In this document: positions 53,323 through 64,000 of the stretch, in pieces
Position numbering within the stretch: position 1 is the stretch's first letter
How the letters are laid out: each line of letters opens with the position of its first letter
NCBI GenBank assembly: GCA_037045265.1
Contig: JBAOHV010000019.1
Span: 310,001 to 374,000, forward strand
Length of the DNA stretch: 64,000 bases
Source of the DNA: JBAOHV01 sp037045265
GTDB taxonomy: Bacteria; Actinomycetota; Acidimicrobiia; Acidimicrobiales; Microtrichaceae
Direction of reading: 5' to 3'
Notes under the pieces: generated by a model
What the model was told of the DNA's origin: nothing
The model's input: the letters and a program-made list of their open reading frames with translations, nothing else
The model's database searches: none
Position numbers and translations under genes: made by a program

Positions 53323-55392
53323 TCAGATGTTGACGGGGCACCCGACCACACCGGGCAACGTCGCCGCCAGGAGCGGCCGCATCAGGAAGCTCCCGCCGGT
53401 GATGTTGATCCTCTCGCAGCCACCGCTCGGGCGCATGTAGAAGTCACCTTCGAAGTAGAACGGGATCCCGATGAGCGAGAAGTAGAAGCCGGCTCGGGTG
53501 GCCCGCATGCCTGCCGTCTGAGACAGGCTGAGGCGGGCGGAGGCGATCTCGATCGAAGCGAGTCGCAGCCTGCCGGTTCCGTTCAGCGACCAGCTCGGCG
53601 TGTTCAACGACGAGGTGAACGTGCCGTTGAAGGTGACACCGAGCGGGAAGTTGGTCATGCTGAGCCCACCAGAACCGCTCAGGGTGACCTGGTCGGGGCT
53701 GGCGATGACACGGCCACTGAAGTTGACCAGTGCCCACGAGTCGAGGGCCAGCGAACCGACCATCTGACCTTCCAGGCTGATCAGCTGACCGTTGGGCCCG
53801 AACGAGGCCGCGACCGTTCCGCTCACGTTGGCCCTGGAACCGATCTGCAGGCCACCCGTGAACTTCAGATCCAGTGGGTTGCCGTTGCTGGCCCGGATTT
53901 CCAGGGTCGCACCGGTGAGGGTTGCGTCCCCGAGCTGCACCGAACCGTTCACGACAGCGTCGAGCTGCACGGACTCGGCCACACCGTCGGTGATGACCAC
54001 AGCGCCACTGAGGCTGGCGTTGAACCCGGCGTTGGCCAGCGCCGCGTCGACCTCTAGGGTCGTCGTCGGCGTTCCAGCGCCCTCGACCACAGCAGTACCC
54101 GTGGCCTGGAGGGTGCCCAGCTTGAAGCTGCCGGTGACGACCGAGCGGTGTTGACCACCGATGATCTCGGTGCTCATGGTTCCGGCTACTGCGATCGTCT
54201 GACCGTCAGGAAGGGTTCCGGAGAACTCACCGTCCCCCTCGAGGCTCAGGTAGGGCGTGTAGGCGGTGATGCCATCCCAGACGATCGAGCCGTTGAAGCG
54301 AACGACGTTGGCGCCCTGCTGCACGTCGAGCACACCGACGAAGGTCGCCTTGTTGACGGCGAGCGTCAGCGACCCGTTGGCCTCGTTGACCTGGAGGTCG
54401 CCCACGATGCCGCTGCCTCGGAAGGAGACCGACGTCTGCGTCGCGTTGCCGTCGAGCTTGAGCTGGCCGGTCAGGTCTACCTTCTTGTTGCCAGGCATAG
54501 ACCCGACGAGCCGGGCAGAGATGTCGGCCTTGGCCGACACGAGTGCACCTGTGCGGTCGAACGCCACGTTCATCGTGCCGCTCGCCGTCGTCGTTCCCAC
54601 TCGCAGGCCACCTGAGACAGCTGCAGTGACTCCCGTGGTCGGCGATGCCGTGACGGCAATCGTCGCGACGGTGTCCGTACCGTTGCCACCGATGACGACG
54701 TCACCGATCTTGGCCGACGGCACGCTGGCCGTGAGCGACAGCGTCGGAACCCCGTTGCGCACGTTGAGCGTGCCCGTGAACGACGCAGGTGACTGGGTGA
54801 CTCCCGGGATCATCAGGGAGTTCGAGGACAGCGTCACGGACCATGTGTTCAGGTTGGTGAGCGTGCCGACGAAGCCGATGGTCGACGTCTGACCCGACAG
54901 CCGCACGTCGACGTTGCCGCGGACCCGGATTCCGGCGGGGACGATATCCGCCGTGAGCGCCCTGATTCGCACGTTCTCCAGGACCGGCTCCCCGGCGGCG
55001 ATCTCGTCGCCGGTCACGGCCGCAACGGGCTCGGAGCTCGCGTTGCCCTGCTCCGAGGGAACCTCATCCCCTTCGGCCAGCACCGCGCCGTCGAGCTCGA
55101 CCTTGGCAGCGGGGTCCTCGCAGTCGGCGCCTTCGACCGAGGTGGCGTCTGCAAGTGCCACGACGTCGTCGGTGACCAGAACTGCCTGATCGGCCGTCGG
55201 CGGCGCTTCCTCGACCCGGTCCCAGAACTCGCAGAACTTCGCTGCGGGCTGCGGGGTGCCCGACGACGGCGGGGAGCATGCCGACAGCAGTGCCGCTACG
55301 AGCGCCACCACCAGCGCCGTAGCACCTACGCGGGCACTACGCCCTCGAATCGTCGGGTGGATCGTGTGTGACACATCGGTCTCCTGACTCAC
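53323..55392 (-). CDS. Beta-rich repeat lipoprotein, unknown function
   Basis: 689-aa protein of no recognised family. A lipoprotein signal ends in LLSACSPP; it is followed by a short region with FCEFWDRV and DCEDP (likely one disulfide). About 500 residues then follow of alternating polar/hydrophobic strands with recurring units such as VxGTxxxxFxxxGxLxSxxxxxxGS and TLxGATLEIRASNGN. The pattern suggests a long beta-solenoid or beta-sheet stack on the cell surface. The GTG start overlaps the stop of the glycine-rich lipoprotein gene by 4 bases (GTGA), so the two are co-produced. Confidence 0.85.
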   Translation of the reverse strand: MSQETDVSHTIHPTIRGRSARVGATALVVALVAALLSACSPPSSGTPQPAAKFCEFWDRVEEAPPTADQAVLVTDDVVALADATSVEGADCEDPAAKVELDGAVLAEGDEVPSEQGNASSEPVAAVTGDEIAAGEPVLENVRIRALTADIVPAGIRVRGNVDVRLSGQTSTIGFVGTLTNLNTWSVTLSSNSLMIPGVTQSPASFTGTLNVRNGVPTLSLTASVPSAKIGDVVIGGNGTDTVATIAVTASPTTGVTAAVSGGLRVGTTTASGTMNVAFDRTGALVSAKADISARLVGSMPGNKKVDLTGQLKLDGNATQTSVSFRGSGIVGDLQVNEANGSLTLAVNKATFVGVLDVQQGANVVRFNGSIVWDGITAYTPYLSLEGDGEFSGTLPDGQTIAVAGTMSTEIIGGQHRSVVTGSFKLGTLQATGTAVVEGAGTPTTTLEVDAALANAGFNASLSGAVVITDGVAESVQLDAVVNGSVQLGDATLTGATLEIRASNGNPLDLKFTGGLQIGSRANVSGTVAASFGPNGQLISLEGQMVGSLALDSWALVNFSGRVIASPDQVTLSGSGGLSMTNFPLGVTFNGTFTSSLNTPSWSLNGTGRLRLASIEIASARLSLSQTAGMRATRAGFYFSLIGIPFYFEGDFYMRPSGGCERINITGGSFLMRPLLAATLPGVVGCPVNI

Positions 55393-57365
55393 GACGTGAT
55401 GGTTCCGTTGTCCCAGATGCGGACGTTGAATCCGTTGGGTCCGCTCTGACCAGCTGGGCCCGTAGCACCGGTAGAGGCGCTGATGCCGTCGGCCCCATCG
55501 GCACAGCCCCCGATGTTCGCGCAGTTGCCCCTGGCACCACCGACACCGCCGGTGGCCGGAAGAGCCATCGTTCCGCCGGCACCACCCTGAGCGACGATCA
55601 CCGGACGGAAGAACGTGCTGGCAGTGTCGCTGATCGTGCCGACACCGATGTGGAAGAGAGCGATGGACGGCCCACCGGCACCACCACCGGCACCACCACC
55701 ACCGCCGCCGGCGCCACCACCGCCACCACCGCCACCACCGCCGGCCTCACAGCAGGACTTGTTGCCGCCGTTGCCGCCGTTGCCGCCGTTGCCGCCTCGG
55801 CCCGCTGGCTGGCCGGTACCACCGGCGCCGCCGGCCGACGCCGTGACGATCGAGGAGTGGACGTTGATCGTCGCGCTGTTGGCGTAGATGCCGAAGGAGC
55901 CACCACCCGACGTTCCGGCACTGGTGCCGGCCGCTCCGCCGTTGCCCCCGGCGCCACCGCCACCGCCGCCGCCACCGTAGGCGCTGGCGGCCTTGCCACC
56001 GCCACCGCCACCGCCACCGCTACCAGGCTGGCCGGCGGTACCAGACGTACCGTTGGTGGAGCTCCACAGATCTGCAGCCACCGGAGTGTTGCTACCAGCA
56101 GAGCCAGCGCTTCCTGCAGCTCCAGAACCACCAGCGCCACCACCGTCGGCGTCGCCACCACAGCCGAGTGCGCTGCCACACCCACCGGCGCCGCCGTAAC
56201 CAGCGGCCGGGCCGGCACCCCCGATACCAGCAGCGCCAGCGGCGTAGAACCCGCCACCCTTGCCGCCGGAGCCGCCGCTGTGGGTGGCACATCCGCCGCC
56301 ACCGCCGCCGTTGCCGCCGGAGTTCTCACCGTTGCCACCACCGCAGCCTGAGGCTGCCTGACCCGGCGTGGCACTGGAGCCGCTGATGCCGGCGATGCCC
56401 GGCTGTGCGGTCACCTCGGAGAGCGTCAGGTTGACGACCGAGAGACCCAGCGCGCGCACTCCGTAGGCGCTGCGACCAGCACCGACAGTCGTACCGCTGT
56501 TGATGTTCGCGTTGACGATGTTGACCAAGGAGCCGCCGGTGATCAGCACGCCGGTGGCGTTCGGGCCCTGGCCGCCGCTGATGACCGTCGAGGGTGCATC
56601 GTTGCTACCGATTGCGATCCCCGAGGAGCCTCCGGAGACGAGGACTCCGACTGCATCTCCGGTCGTTCTCGTGATGCCCTGGATGCTGACTCCGGCGATC
56701 GCCACGTTGCTGGCACCGTTGATCGTCACGGGGACCGCGGTGGCCGAGCCGTAGATCGTCGTCACCTGGTCGCTGCCGTAGGTGCTGAAGTCCTGCGTCC
56801 AGCCACCGGTGATCGTCATGGTGGACGGGAGTGACAGCGACTCGGTGAAGGTTCCACCAGCGACGCGCAACTCGTGCACGCCTGCGCCCGCGGCGTTCAC
56901 GAGCGCTTCGGCGATCGACGCACATGGATCGGCGATCGGCCCGCACCCCTCACCGGTCGAGCCGCCGGAACGGACGTACATCTTGGGGTTCGGGTCGGCC
57001 GTGACCGAGATGTTGATCGCTGGCGAAGTAGAGGTGCCGGCTGAGCTGGTCATGGTGAGTCGAGCCGCGTAGTTGCCGGGTTCCTCGTAGACGTGCGAGG
57101 TGGCAGCACCAGTGCCGGTCTCTCCGTCACCGAACTCCCACGAGTAGGTCAGACCGGTGCCGGTTCCGGTCGATGATCCGGCGGAGTTGAAGCCCACCGT
57201 CAATGGCGCGTACCCGGTCGTCGGCCCACCACTGGCCACCGCGATCGGCGGTCCTGTCGGCACGGTGGGGGATCCACCACCACCGCCCGGCGGCGTCGTG
57301 CACGCCCCAGCCACGAGTGCGGTGGCCGCTACGACCACGAGCGAGATCCAACGGATCTGACGCAT
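55389..57365 (-). CDS. Glycine-rich surface lipoprotein with PKD domain and beta-helix
   Basis: 658-aa protein. Order: lipoprotein signal (lipobox VAGAC), Pro/Gly linker, PKD domain (APLTVGFNSAGSS, YSWEFGDGETGTG, YEEPGNYAARLT), and a right-handed beta-helix-like part starting MYVRSGGSTGEGCGP and FTESLSLPSTMTITGGW. About 300 residues rich in glycine follow (GG-N/A repeats, residues about 340-580) with paired cysteines, and a short end domain. It resembles PGRS-type glycine-rich proteins but has no PE domain. The ATG at 57365 is used; a start 10 codons earlier is possible. Probably an adhesive or structural surface protein. Confidence 0.85.
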   Translation of the reverse strand: MRQIRWISLVVVAATALVAGACTTPPGGGGGSPTVPTGPPIAVASGGPTTGYAPLTVGFNSAGSSTGTGTGLTYSWEFGDGETGTGAATSHVYEEPGNYAARLTMTSSAGTSTSPAINISVTADPNPKMYVRSGGSTGEGCGPIADPCASIAEALVNAAGAGVHELRVAGGTFTESLSLPSTMTITGGWTQDFSTYGSDQVTTIYGSATAVPVTINGASNVAIAGVSIQGITRTTGDAVGVLVSGGSSGIAIGSNDAPSTVISGGQGPNATGVLITGGSLVNIVNANINSGTTVGAGRSAYGVRALGLSVVNLTLSEVTAQPGIAGISGSSATPGQAASGCGGGNGENSGGNGGGGGGCATHSGGSGGKGGGFYAAGAAGIGGAGPAAGYGGAGGCGSALGCGGDADGGGAGGSGAAGSAGSAGSNTPVAADLWSSTNGTSGTAGQPGSGGGGGGGGKAASAYGGGGGGGGAGGNGGAAGTSAGTSGGGSFGIYANSATINVHSSIVTASAGGAGGTGQPAGRGGNGGNGGNGGNKSCCEAGGGGGGGGGGAGGGGGGAGGGAGGPSIALFHIGVGTISDTASTFFRPVIVAQGGAGGTMALPATGGVGGARGNCANIGGCADGADGISASTGATGPAGQSGPNGFNVRIWDNGTITS

Positions 57366-57425
57366 CTTTGATCCCCTCTTGCGCTCCACGCGCACGCATC
57401 AGCCGCCCAGCCAGCGGTTCCGAAG

Positions 57426-57454
57426 ATCCTCGCCCGGCAGAGGTGCTGTGTCAA
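57426..57454 (-). promoter_or_regulatory. Putative housekeeping-type promoter of the glycine-rich lipoprotein operon
   Basis: On the minus strand TTGACA (57449-57454) is followed after 17 bases by GAGGAT (57426-57431), about 60 bases before the ATG at 57365. The -35 box is perfect and the spacing ideal; the -10 box matches 3 of 6 including the key A2 and T6. Confidence 0.5.
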
Positions 57455-57462
57455 GCATCACA

Positions 57463-57477
57463 CCGAACGACGTTCGG
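57463..57477. promoter_or_regulatory. 15-bp dyad upstream of the lipoprotein promoter
   Basis: CCGAACG and CGTTCGG are exact reverse complements separated by one base, starting 8 bases upstream of the TTGACA box. The place suits an activator or repressor site controlling the two lipoprotein genes; the binding protein is unknown. It could also act as a terminator hairpin for the GH18 gene that ends at 57499. Confidence 0.4.
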
Positions 57478-57498
57478 CGCAGCGATCAGCCCCAGGGG

Positions 57499-58761
<1,263 letters not shown>

Positions 58762-58768
58762 TCCGGTG

Positions 58769-58797
58769 ATCCTAGTCGCACAGCATTCCGTTTTACA
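58769..58797 (-). promoter_or_regulatory. Putative promoter of the GH18 gene, near-leaderless
   Basis: TGTAAA (58792-58797) and TAGGAT (58769-58774) are 17 bases apart on the minus strand. The -10 element ends 7 bases before the GTG start, so the transcript would begin at or very near the start codon. The gap to korA (112 bases) is clearly richer in A and T than its surroundings and must also hold the korA promoter. Confidence 0.4.
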
Positions 58798-58873
58798 TTG
58801 CAGTTACAACCAATTCGGAACATTCGTGAAACCCTGCGCCCCCGAATCGTCTGTGGCTACGGTGTGGGAGCAC

Positions 58874-60753
58874 ATGAGCAGATCCCACATCCCGGCGAAG
58901 TCAGACGACGACACGCATCGGCTAGGTCGTGTGGTGATCCGCTTCGCAGGCGACTCCGGCGACGGCATGCAGCTCGTCGGAGACCGCTTCACCGAGCTGT
59001 CAGCGCTGTTCGGCAACGACCTCGCGACGCTGCCGAACTACCCGGCGGAGATACGGGCCCCCGCCGGGACGGTCGCCGGCGTCTCCTCCTTCCAGGTGCA
59101 CATATCGGACTTCGACATCGTCACCCCCGGGGACGCGCCGAACGTCCTCGTGGCCATGAATCCTGCGGCGCTGCTGTCGAACATAGGTGACCTGGCTCCC
59201 GGCTCGACCGTGCTGGTGAACATCGACAGCTTCAACGACCGGGACCTGGCCAAGGCGGGCTACGAGGCGAACCCCCTCGAGGACGGTTCCCTGTCAGCGT
59301 TCAACATCTACGAGGTGCCCATGACCTCGCTGACGTTGCAGGCCACCGAGGATCTCGGCGTCAAGCAACGAGACGCAGAACGGTCAAAGAACTTCTTCGC
59401 CCTCGGGCTGATCTGCTGGATGTACACCCGCCCGACGAAGCCGCTGATCGACTGGATCGAGACGAAGTACGCCGGCAAGGAGAAGGTGCGCGACTCGAAC
59501 CTGGCAGCGCTCAGAGCGGGGCGGAACTTCGGTGAGACCGCCGAGCTCTTCGACCACCCGTTCGAAGTGCAACCAGCGGCGCTGGCGCCGGGCCACTACA
59601 CCAACATCAACGGCAACACGGCCCTTGCATGGGGCCTGGTGGCCGCGGGTGAGCTCTCGGGTCTGCCGCTGGTGTACGCGAGCTATCCGATCACCCCCGC
59701 CTCGGACATCCTCCACGAGCTCAGCCGCCAGAAGCGCTTCGGAGTGCGCACGATGCAGGCCGAGGACGAGATCGCCGCTGCTGCGATCGCAGTCGGCGCG
59801 GCCTTCTCCGGCGCGCTCGCGTCGACGGGCACCTCGGGGCCCGGACTGGACCTGAAGGCCGAAGCAATCGGGCTGGCGATCAGCCTGGAGCTGCCTCTGC
59901 TGATCATCGACGTCCAGCGCGCCGGACCGTCCACGGGAATGCCCACCAAGACCGAGCAGTCCGACCTGCTGCTGGCCATGTTCGGCAGACACGGCGAGGC
60001 GCCACTTCCGGTGCTGGCGCCTCGCTCCCCCTCAGACGGCTTCATGGTGATGATCGAGGCAGCTCGACAGGCGCTCAAGTACCGCACACCGGTGATCGTT
60101 CTCGCCGACGGATATCTGGCGAACAGCGCCGAGCCGTGGAGGCTGCCCGACGTCGATTCACTGCCCGACATCTCAGTTCCGTTCACCACCGAACCGAACC
60201 ACACCGACCCCGACGGCAGAGAGGTCTACTGGCCCTACCTGCGTGACCCCGAGACGCTGGCACGCCCCTGGGCAGTGCCGGGAACCCCGCGCCTCCAGCA
60301 CCGCATCGGCGGAATCGAGAAGCACGACGGTGACGGCAACATCAGCTACCAGCCCGAGAACCATGAGCACATGGTCAGACTGCGTCAGGCGAAGGTCGAC
60401 GGGATCGCTCACGACACCGGCGGGCTGGACCTGGACGAGCAGGACGGCGCCGACGTACTGGTCATCGGTTGGGGTTCGACCTGGGGAGCGATCACAGCCG
60501 GGGTCCGAAGGGTCCGCGCCACCGGCGACCGCATATCGCAGGCCCACCTGACCCAGCTGAACCCGTTCCCCGCTGATCTGGGCGAGGTGCTGTCCAGGTA
60601 CCCCAAAGTGCTGTGCCCCGAGGTCAACCTGGGCCAGCTGTCCATCCTGCTGCGGGACCGCTACATGGTCGACGTCCGCAGCTTCACGAAGGTCTCGGGT
60701 CTTCCGTTCGGAGCATCTGAGATGGAGGTGCGCATGCGCGAGGAGCTCGCACG

Positions 60754-60757
<4 letters not shown>
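58874..60757 (+). CDS. korA: 2-oxoglutarate:ferredoxin oxidoreductase, fused gamma-alpha subunit
   Basis: 627-aa KorA, part of the CoA-dependent 2-oxoacid:ferredoxin oxidoreductase. The N-terminal gamma domain (GRVVIRFAGDSGDGMQLVGDRF) is fused to the alpha domain (GNTALAWGLVAAGELSGLPLVYASYPITPASDILHELS, STGTSGPGLDLKAEAIGLA, TKTEQSDLL). The C-terminal domain is WGSTWGAITAGVRR and LNPFP. This fused form is the actinobacterial type (compare Mycobacterium KorA). It overlaps korB by 4 bases (ATGA). Confidence 0.95.
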
Positions 60758-61800
<1,043 letters not shown>

Positions 61801-61814
61801 GGTCCGACCAGCAG

Positions 61815-62195
61815 ATGGCGGTCAGCCGAAGTCGCCGAGCTCGGGCCGCTCGCAAGCGCAAGCGCCGGATGGACCGGGTCGAGCACGACCTCAGCCCCGA
61901 GCAGTGGGCAGCGATGCAGGACGCCTGGGGAGGATGCGCCTACTGCGGTGACGAGTCGACCGCGCTCCAGCGCGACTGCGTACTGGCCATCTCCCGCGGC
62001 GGGCGCTACACGCTCGGGAACGTGGTGCCTGCATGTCGCAGCTGCAACGCGAGCAAGTGCAACGACGAGGTCACGACCTGGCTCCGGCGCAAGCGGCTCG
62101 ACGAGCGCGCCTTCCTCCTCAAGCACCTCGAGATCAGGTCGGCTCTGATCGCCTCGTTCGACGACGGCGACGCGGATTCAGAACTCGCCGACTGA
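61815..62195 (+). CDS. HNH endonuclease family protein
   Basis: 126-aa protein with a very basic N-terminus. A zinc-stabilised HNH fold follows: CAYCG, then RDCVLAISRGGRYTLGNVVPACRSCNASKCNDE. In classical HNH enzymes the first motif residue is His (DH); here the matching place reads DC. This form is common in small actinobacterial HNH proteins, but whether it cuts DNA is not certain. It follows korB by 14 bases on the same strand. Confidence 0.85.
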   Translation: MAVSRSRRARAARKRKRRMDRVEHDLSPEQWAAMQDAWGGCAYCGDESTALQRDCVLAISRGGRYTLGNVVPACRSCNASKCNDEVTTWLRRKRLDERAFLLKHLEIRSALIASFDDGDADSELAD

Positions 62196-62257
62196 ACCGC
62201 AGGACCCGCCGGGCCGACGTCGCTATCCCCGCACGGCACGCGTCACGGGTCACGCTC

Positions 62258-62827
62258 TCATGCAGGCGCTCCCGCCGATCGGTACCGCATGACCACCGCT
62301 CCCGACTGGAACTCACGTCGGTCCACGAGCTCGAGCGGTATCCGCTCGCGTAGGCCGCTCAGCAACGTTGGCCCGTGTCCTGCGATGACGGGTTGCACCA
62401 GGAACTCGTATTCGTCGATCAGGCCCAGGTCGGCCAACGCCCGAGGGAGGCTCACGCCACCCACCGACAGGCGCGTGCCCGGCTCCTGCTTGAGCCGCTC
62501 CACCGCTTGCCCCAGGTCGCCCTGCAGGAGCTCGGCGTTCCAATCGACCCCGCTCAGCGTGCTCGACACGACGTACTTCTTCACCCCGTCGATGGCCTCG
62601 GCGAACGGAACCTCCCAGTCCTCCATCCAGTCGGGCCACTCGCCGGAGGTCGGCCGCCTCCACGCCGATTCCATCATCTCGTAGGTCACCCGACCGAGAA
62701 GGAGAGCGTCGGCCCCTGCCATCTCAGAGGTCCAGTAGCGCATGGACTCCTCGTCCGGCGCGAGCCCCGCCTCGTGGTGACAACAGCCGTCGACCGTGAC
62801 GTTGATCGAGTAGCGAAGAGGTCTCAT
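62258..62827 (-). CDS. Dihydrofolate reductase-like (RibD C-terminal) reductase
   Basis: 189-aa NADPH-type reductase of the DfrA/RibD_C superfamily. It has RYSINVTVDGCCHH, ADALLLGRVTYEMMESAW, KYVVSSTLSGVDWNAELL, and SVGGVSLPRALADLGLIDEYEFLVQPVIAGHGPTLLSG. These small proteins are widespread in actinobacteria with unknown substrates. The ATG at 62827 has AAGGGAA about 7 bases upstream. Confidence 0.9.
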   Translation of the reverse strand: MRPLRYSINVTVDGCCHHEAGLAPDEESMRYWTSEMAGADALLLGRVTYEMMESAWRRPTSGEWPDWMEDWEVPFAEAIDGVKKYVVSSTLSGVDWNAELLQGDLGQAVERLKQEPGTRLSVGGVSLPRALADLGLIDEYEFLVQPVIAGHGPTLLSGLRERIPLELVDRREFQSGAVVMRYRSAGAPA

Positions 62828-62939
62828 GCCGATTCCCTTCGAGTGCGCGGGTCCTGTGGTGATCCACCGCACCGTACCCAAGGGGTCGCCGGCGGGTAGC
62901 GAGCAATCTCGATCTTGCCGGCTGTCAACGACCGGCGGA

Positions 62940-62984
62940 TCTCGGTGCGATTGCCGCCGACCCCTGACGACGATCGCACCGAGA
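62940..62984. terminator. Hairpin behind the NadR-like gene
   Basis: TCTCGGTGCGAT and its exact reverse complement ATCGCACCGAGA frame a 21-base loop in the 239-base gap between the end of the NadR-like gene and the DHFR-like gene, both minus strand. A role as terminator for the NadR-like gene is likely; the large loop leaves room for other roles. Confidence 0.45.
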
Positions 62985-62988
62985 ACTC

Positions 62989-63031
62989 GAGCCGGAGGCG
63001 CCCGCACCGCGATAGTGAGCCGGAGGCGCCC
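62989..63031. repeat. Two direct repeats of 15 bp, 28 bp apart
   Basis: GAGCCGGAGGCGCCC occurs at 62989-63003 and again at 63017-63031, between the hairpin and the stop of the NadR-like gene. Apart from these and the hairpin the gap shows nothing recognisable. Confidence 0.6.
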
Positions 63032-63066
63032 CTGAACGCCGGGACTTGGCCCGGTCGTCGACGGGG

Positions 63067-64000
63067 CTACCTGACTCGTTCGTAACGCAGCGTGTGCTTG
63101 TCGAACGTCTCCCGGGCCAGCTGGGTGGCCTCCTCCGCTCGAGACACCGGATCCCGGCTCGTGAGTGTCGCGTAGCGGAGGCCGAAGCGGTCGAGCAGGT
63201 CGATCCAGTACTGGTCGGTGGACTCTCGTTGGTCGCCGCCGTAGCGAAGAGGATCGGGTTCGAAGGGGATGTCGCTGGGGCAGAGGATGTACAGGTCGGA
63301 CTTGGTGGCCAGTGCGTCGTCCGCGAGGCTGTGCGGGAACGTGCGCCGGGTCGTACATCTCCCAGTAGCCGAGGGTGCTGAAGAGGTCGGTGTCTTGGAT
63401 GATGAACGGTCGGGGCTTGAGCAGTTGCGTGCTGTGCTGCAGCGCCCGCTGGCCCAGCCAGATGTCATGCATCGCTGCATCGGTGACCTCGGGGCCTACG
63501 GCTTCGAGGTACGGCCGGGCCCACTCCGGAAGGAGGTAGCTGTCCAGAGCGCCAGCAACGGCAGTGGACAGCGTGGTCTTGCCCGTCGACTCGGCTCCGA
63601 AGAAGGTGATCCTCTGGGTCAACAGTCGGGAGAAGGTGTCGACCATGTGCTCGAAATGGCCGAGAGGATCTTCTCGGACGCTCGTCGCATCGCAACTGAA
63701 CACGGTGCGCTCGAAGTCGTACGGAATGAAGCGTGCCCCGCTGTGGCGTGCAAGCTCGATGCCGTAGGACTCGGACGCGACGAGGTAGTCGCCGTCGGTC
63801 AGCCCCCGATCCCGCAAGATCCCAGTCCACATGACCCAGAAGGCGGTGTCGCCACCGTCCCGTGGTACCTGTTGGACCCGTTCGGCGTAGTGGAGGACCT
63901 GGACACGGCGACGCAGCTCGAAGTCGATGGCGTGTTCGACCGCGCGTACCCGTTCTGTGCACCAGGGTTCGCCGGGCTGGGTGCATACCAGCACGTTCAC
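63067..64000 (-). CDS. NadR-like NMN adenylyltransferase/ribosylnicotinamide kinase, 5' part missing (frame break)
   Basis: The gene runs off the right edge, so the nucleotidyltransferase start with its HxGH-type motif is not seen. The visible part has LVCTQPGEPW, YLVASESYGIELARHSG, SCDATSVREDPLGHF (adenylyltransferase end), then a P-loop kinase domain: FFGAESTGKTTLSTAVAG, LLPEWARPYLEA, WLGQRALQHS, IIQDTDLFSTLGYWE. A surplus base in a run of three G (plus strand, 63348-63350) separates this from the end (RRTFPHSLADD, LYILCPSDIPFEPDPLRYGGDQR, TFDKHTLRYERVR). It is likely a NAD salvage enzyme. Confidence 0.82.

Noticed and set aside
55600..56350. Dense CCACCG-type repeats that look like a tandem repeat or CRISPR-like array
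   Set aside because: They are glycine codons of the glycine-rich lipoprotein; unit length varies and there are no spacers.
55389..57365. A true PE_PGRS protein
   Set aside because: No PE domain; the N-terminus is a lipoprotein signal followed by a PKD fold.
61815..62195. HNH protein as part of a homing or mobile element
   Set aside because: It is a free-standing gene after korB with no intron, intein, repeat or transposase around it.

Overview
The window is high-GC, gene-dense actinobacterial chromosome. The lineage call is inference. The evidence for Actinomycetota is a mycothiol ligase (MshC), an F420-dependent NADP reductase, a phosphatidylinositol-mannoside gene block (pgsA-patA-pimA), a fused KorA with KorB, several acyl-CoA dehydrogenases, and the gene order thrS-HIT-pgsA-patA-pimA ... 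pdxS-pdxT-yebC-ruvCAB ... yajC-secD. That order matches the conserved Mycobacterium block. The divergence of the proteins and the rest of the content would suit an Acidimicrobiia-type organism rather than a mycobacterium. No rRNA, tRNA, CRISPR array, insertion sequence or prophage gene is visible. No gap exceeds about 240 bases.

Layout. 1-16.8 kb (minus strand): housekeeping block with secD end, yajC, tgt, queA, an acyl-CoA dehydrogenase, ruvB-ruvA-ruvC, yebC, pdxT, pdxS, a DUF3048 protein, a membrane M48-like protein that has lost its HExxH site, pimA, patA, pgsA, a small membrane protein, a HIT protein and thrS. 16.9-20.9 kb (plus): SNF2 helicase coupled to a SWIM protein. 20.9-24.6 kb (minus): plsC, mshC, F420:NADP reductase, PIG-L deacetylase. 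24.6-25.9 kb (plus): MarR and ABC ATPase. 26-33.5 kb (minus): glgX, SRPBCC protein, secreted M23 peptidase, and a TPP-riboswitch operon (thiamine pyrophosphokinase, ThiB-like, ThiP-like). 33.5-36.4 kb (minus): acyl-CoA dehydrogenase, PPK2, DsbA/FrnE-like. 36.4-40.3 kb (plus): msrB, M15 peptidase, old-yellow-enzyme, MFS transporter. 40.3-44.9 kb (minus): UvrD-type helicase and a large membrane protein with a pseudokinase-like middle. 44.9-47.5 kb (plus): zinc-type dehydrogenase and a Tat/lipoprotein carotenoid oxygenase. 47.5-53.2 kb (minus): TetR with two ABC exporter half-transporters and a clear palindromic operator, then an acyl-CoA dehydrogenase. 53.3-58.8 kb (minus): three surface lipoproteins (GH18 glycosidase, glycine-rich PKD/beta-helix protein, beta-rich repeat protein). 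58.9-62.2 kb (plus): korA-korB and an HNH nuclease. 62.2-64 kb (minus): DHFR-like reductase and a partial NadR-like protein.

Genes are tightly packed; at least eleven neighbouring pairs share a 4-base ATGA/GTGA stop-start overlap, so translational coupling is common. Ten otherwise well-conserved genes are interrupted by twelve frame disruptions. Every one is a net +1 (one surplus base, or a 4-base duplication), which points to insertion-type sequence errors rather than decay. These genes are annotated here as whole genes with the position of the break.

The most interesting items are the co-transcribed glycine-rich and beta-repeat lipoproteins downstream of a secreted glycosidase, the inactivated HtpX-like protein in the mannoside operon, a perfect palindrome in front of pgsA, the TPP-controlled thiamine operon without its ATPase, and the pseudokinase-containing membrane protein.
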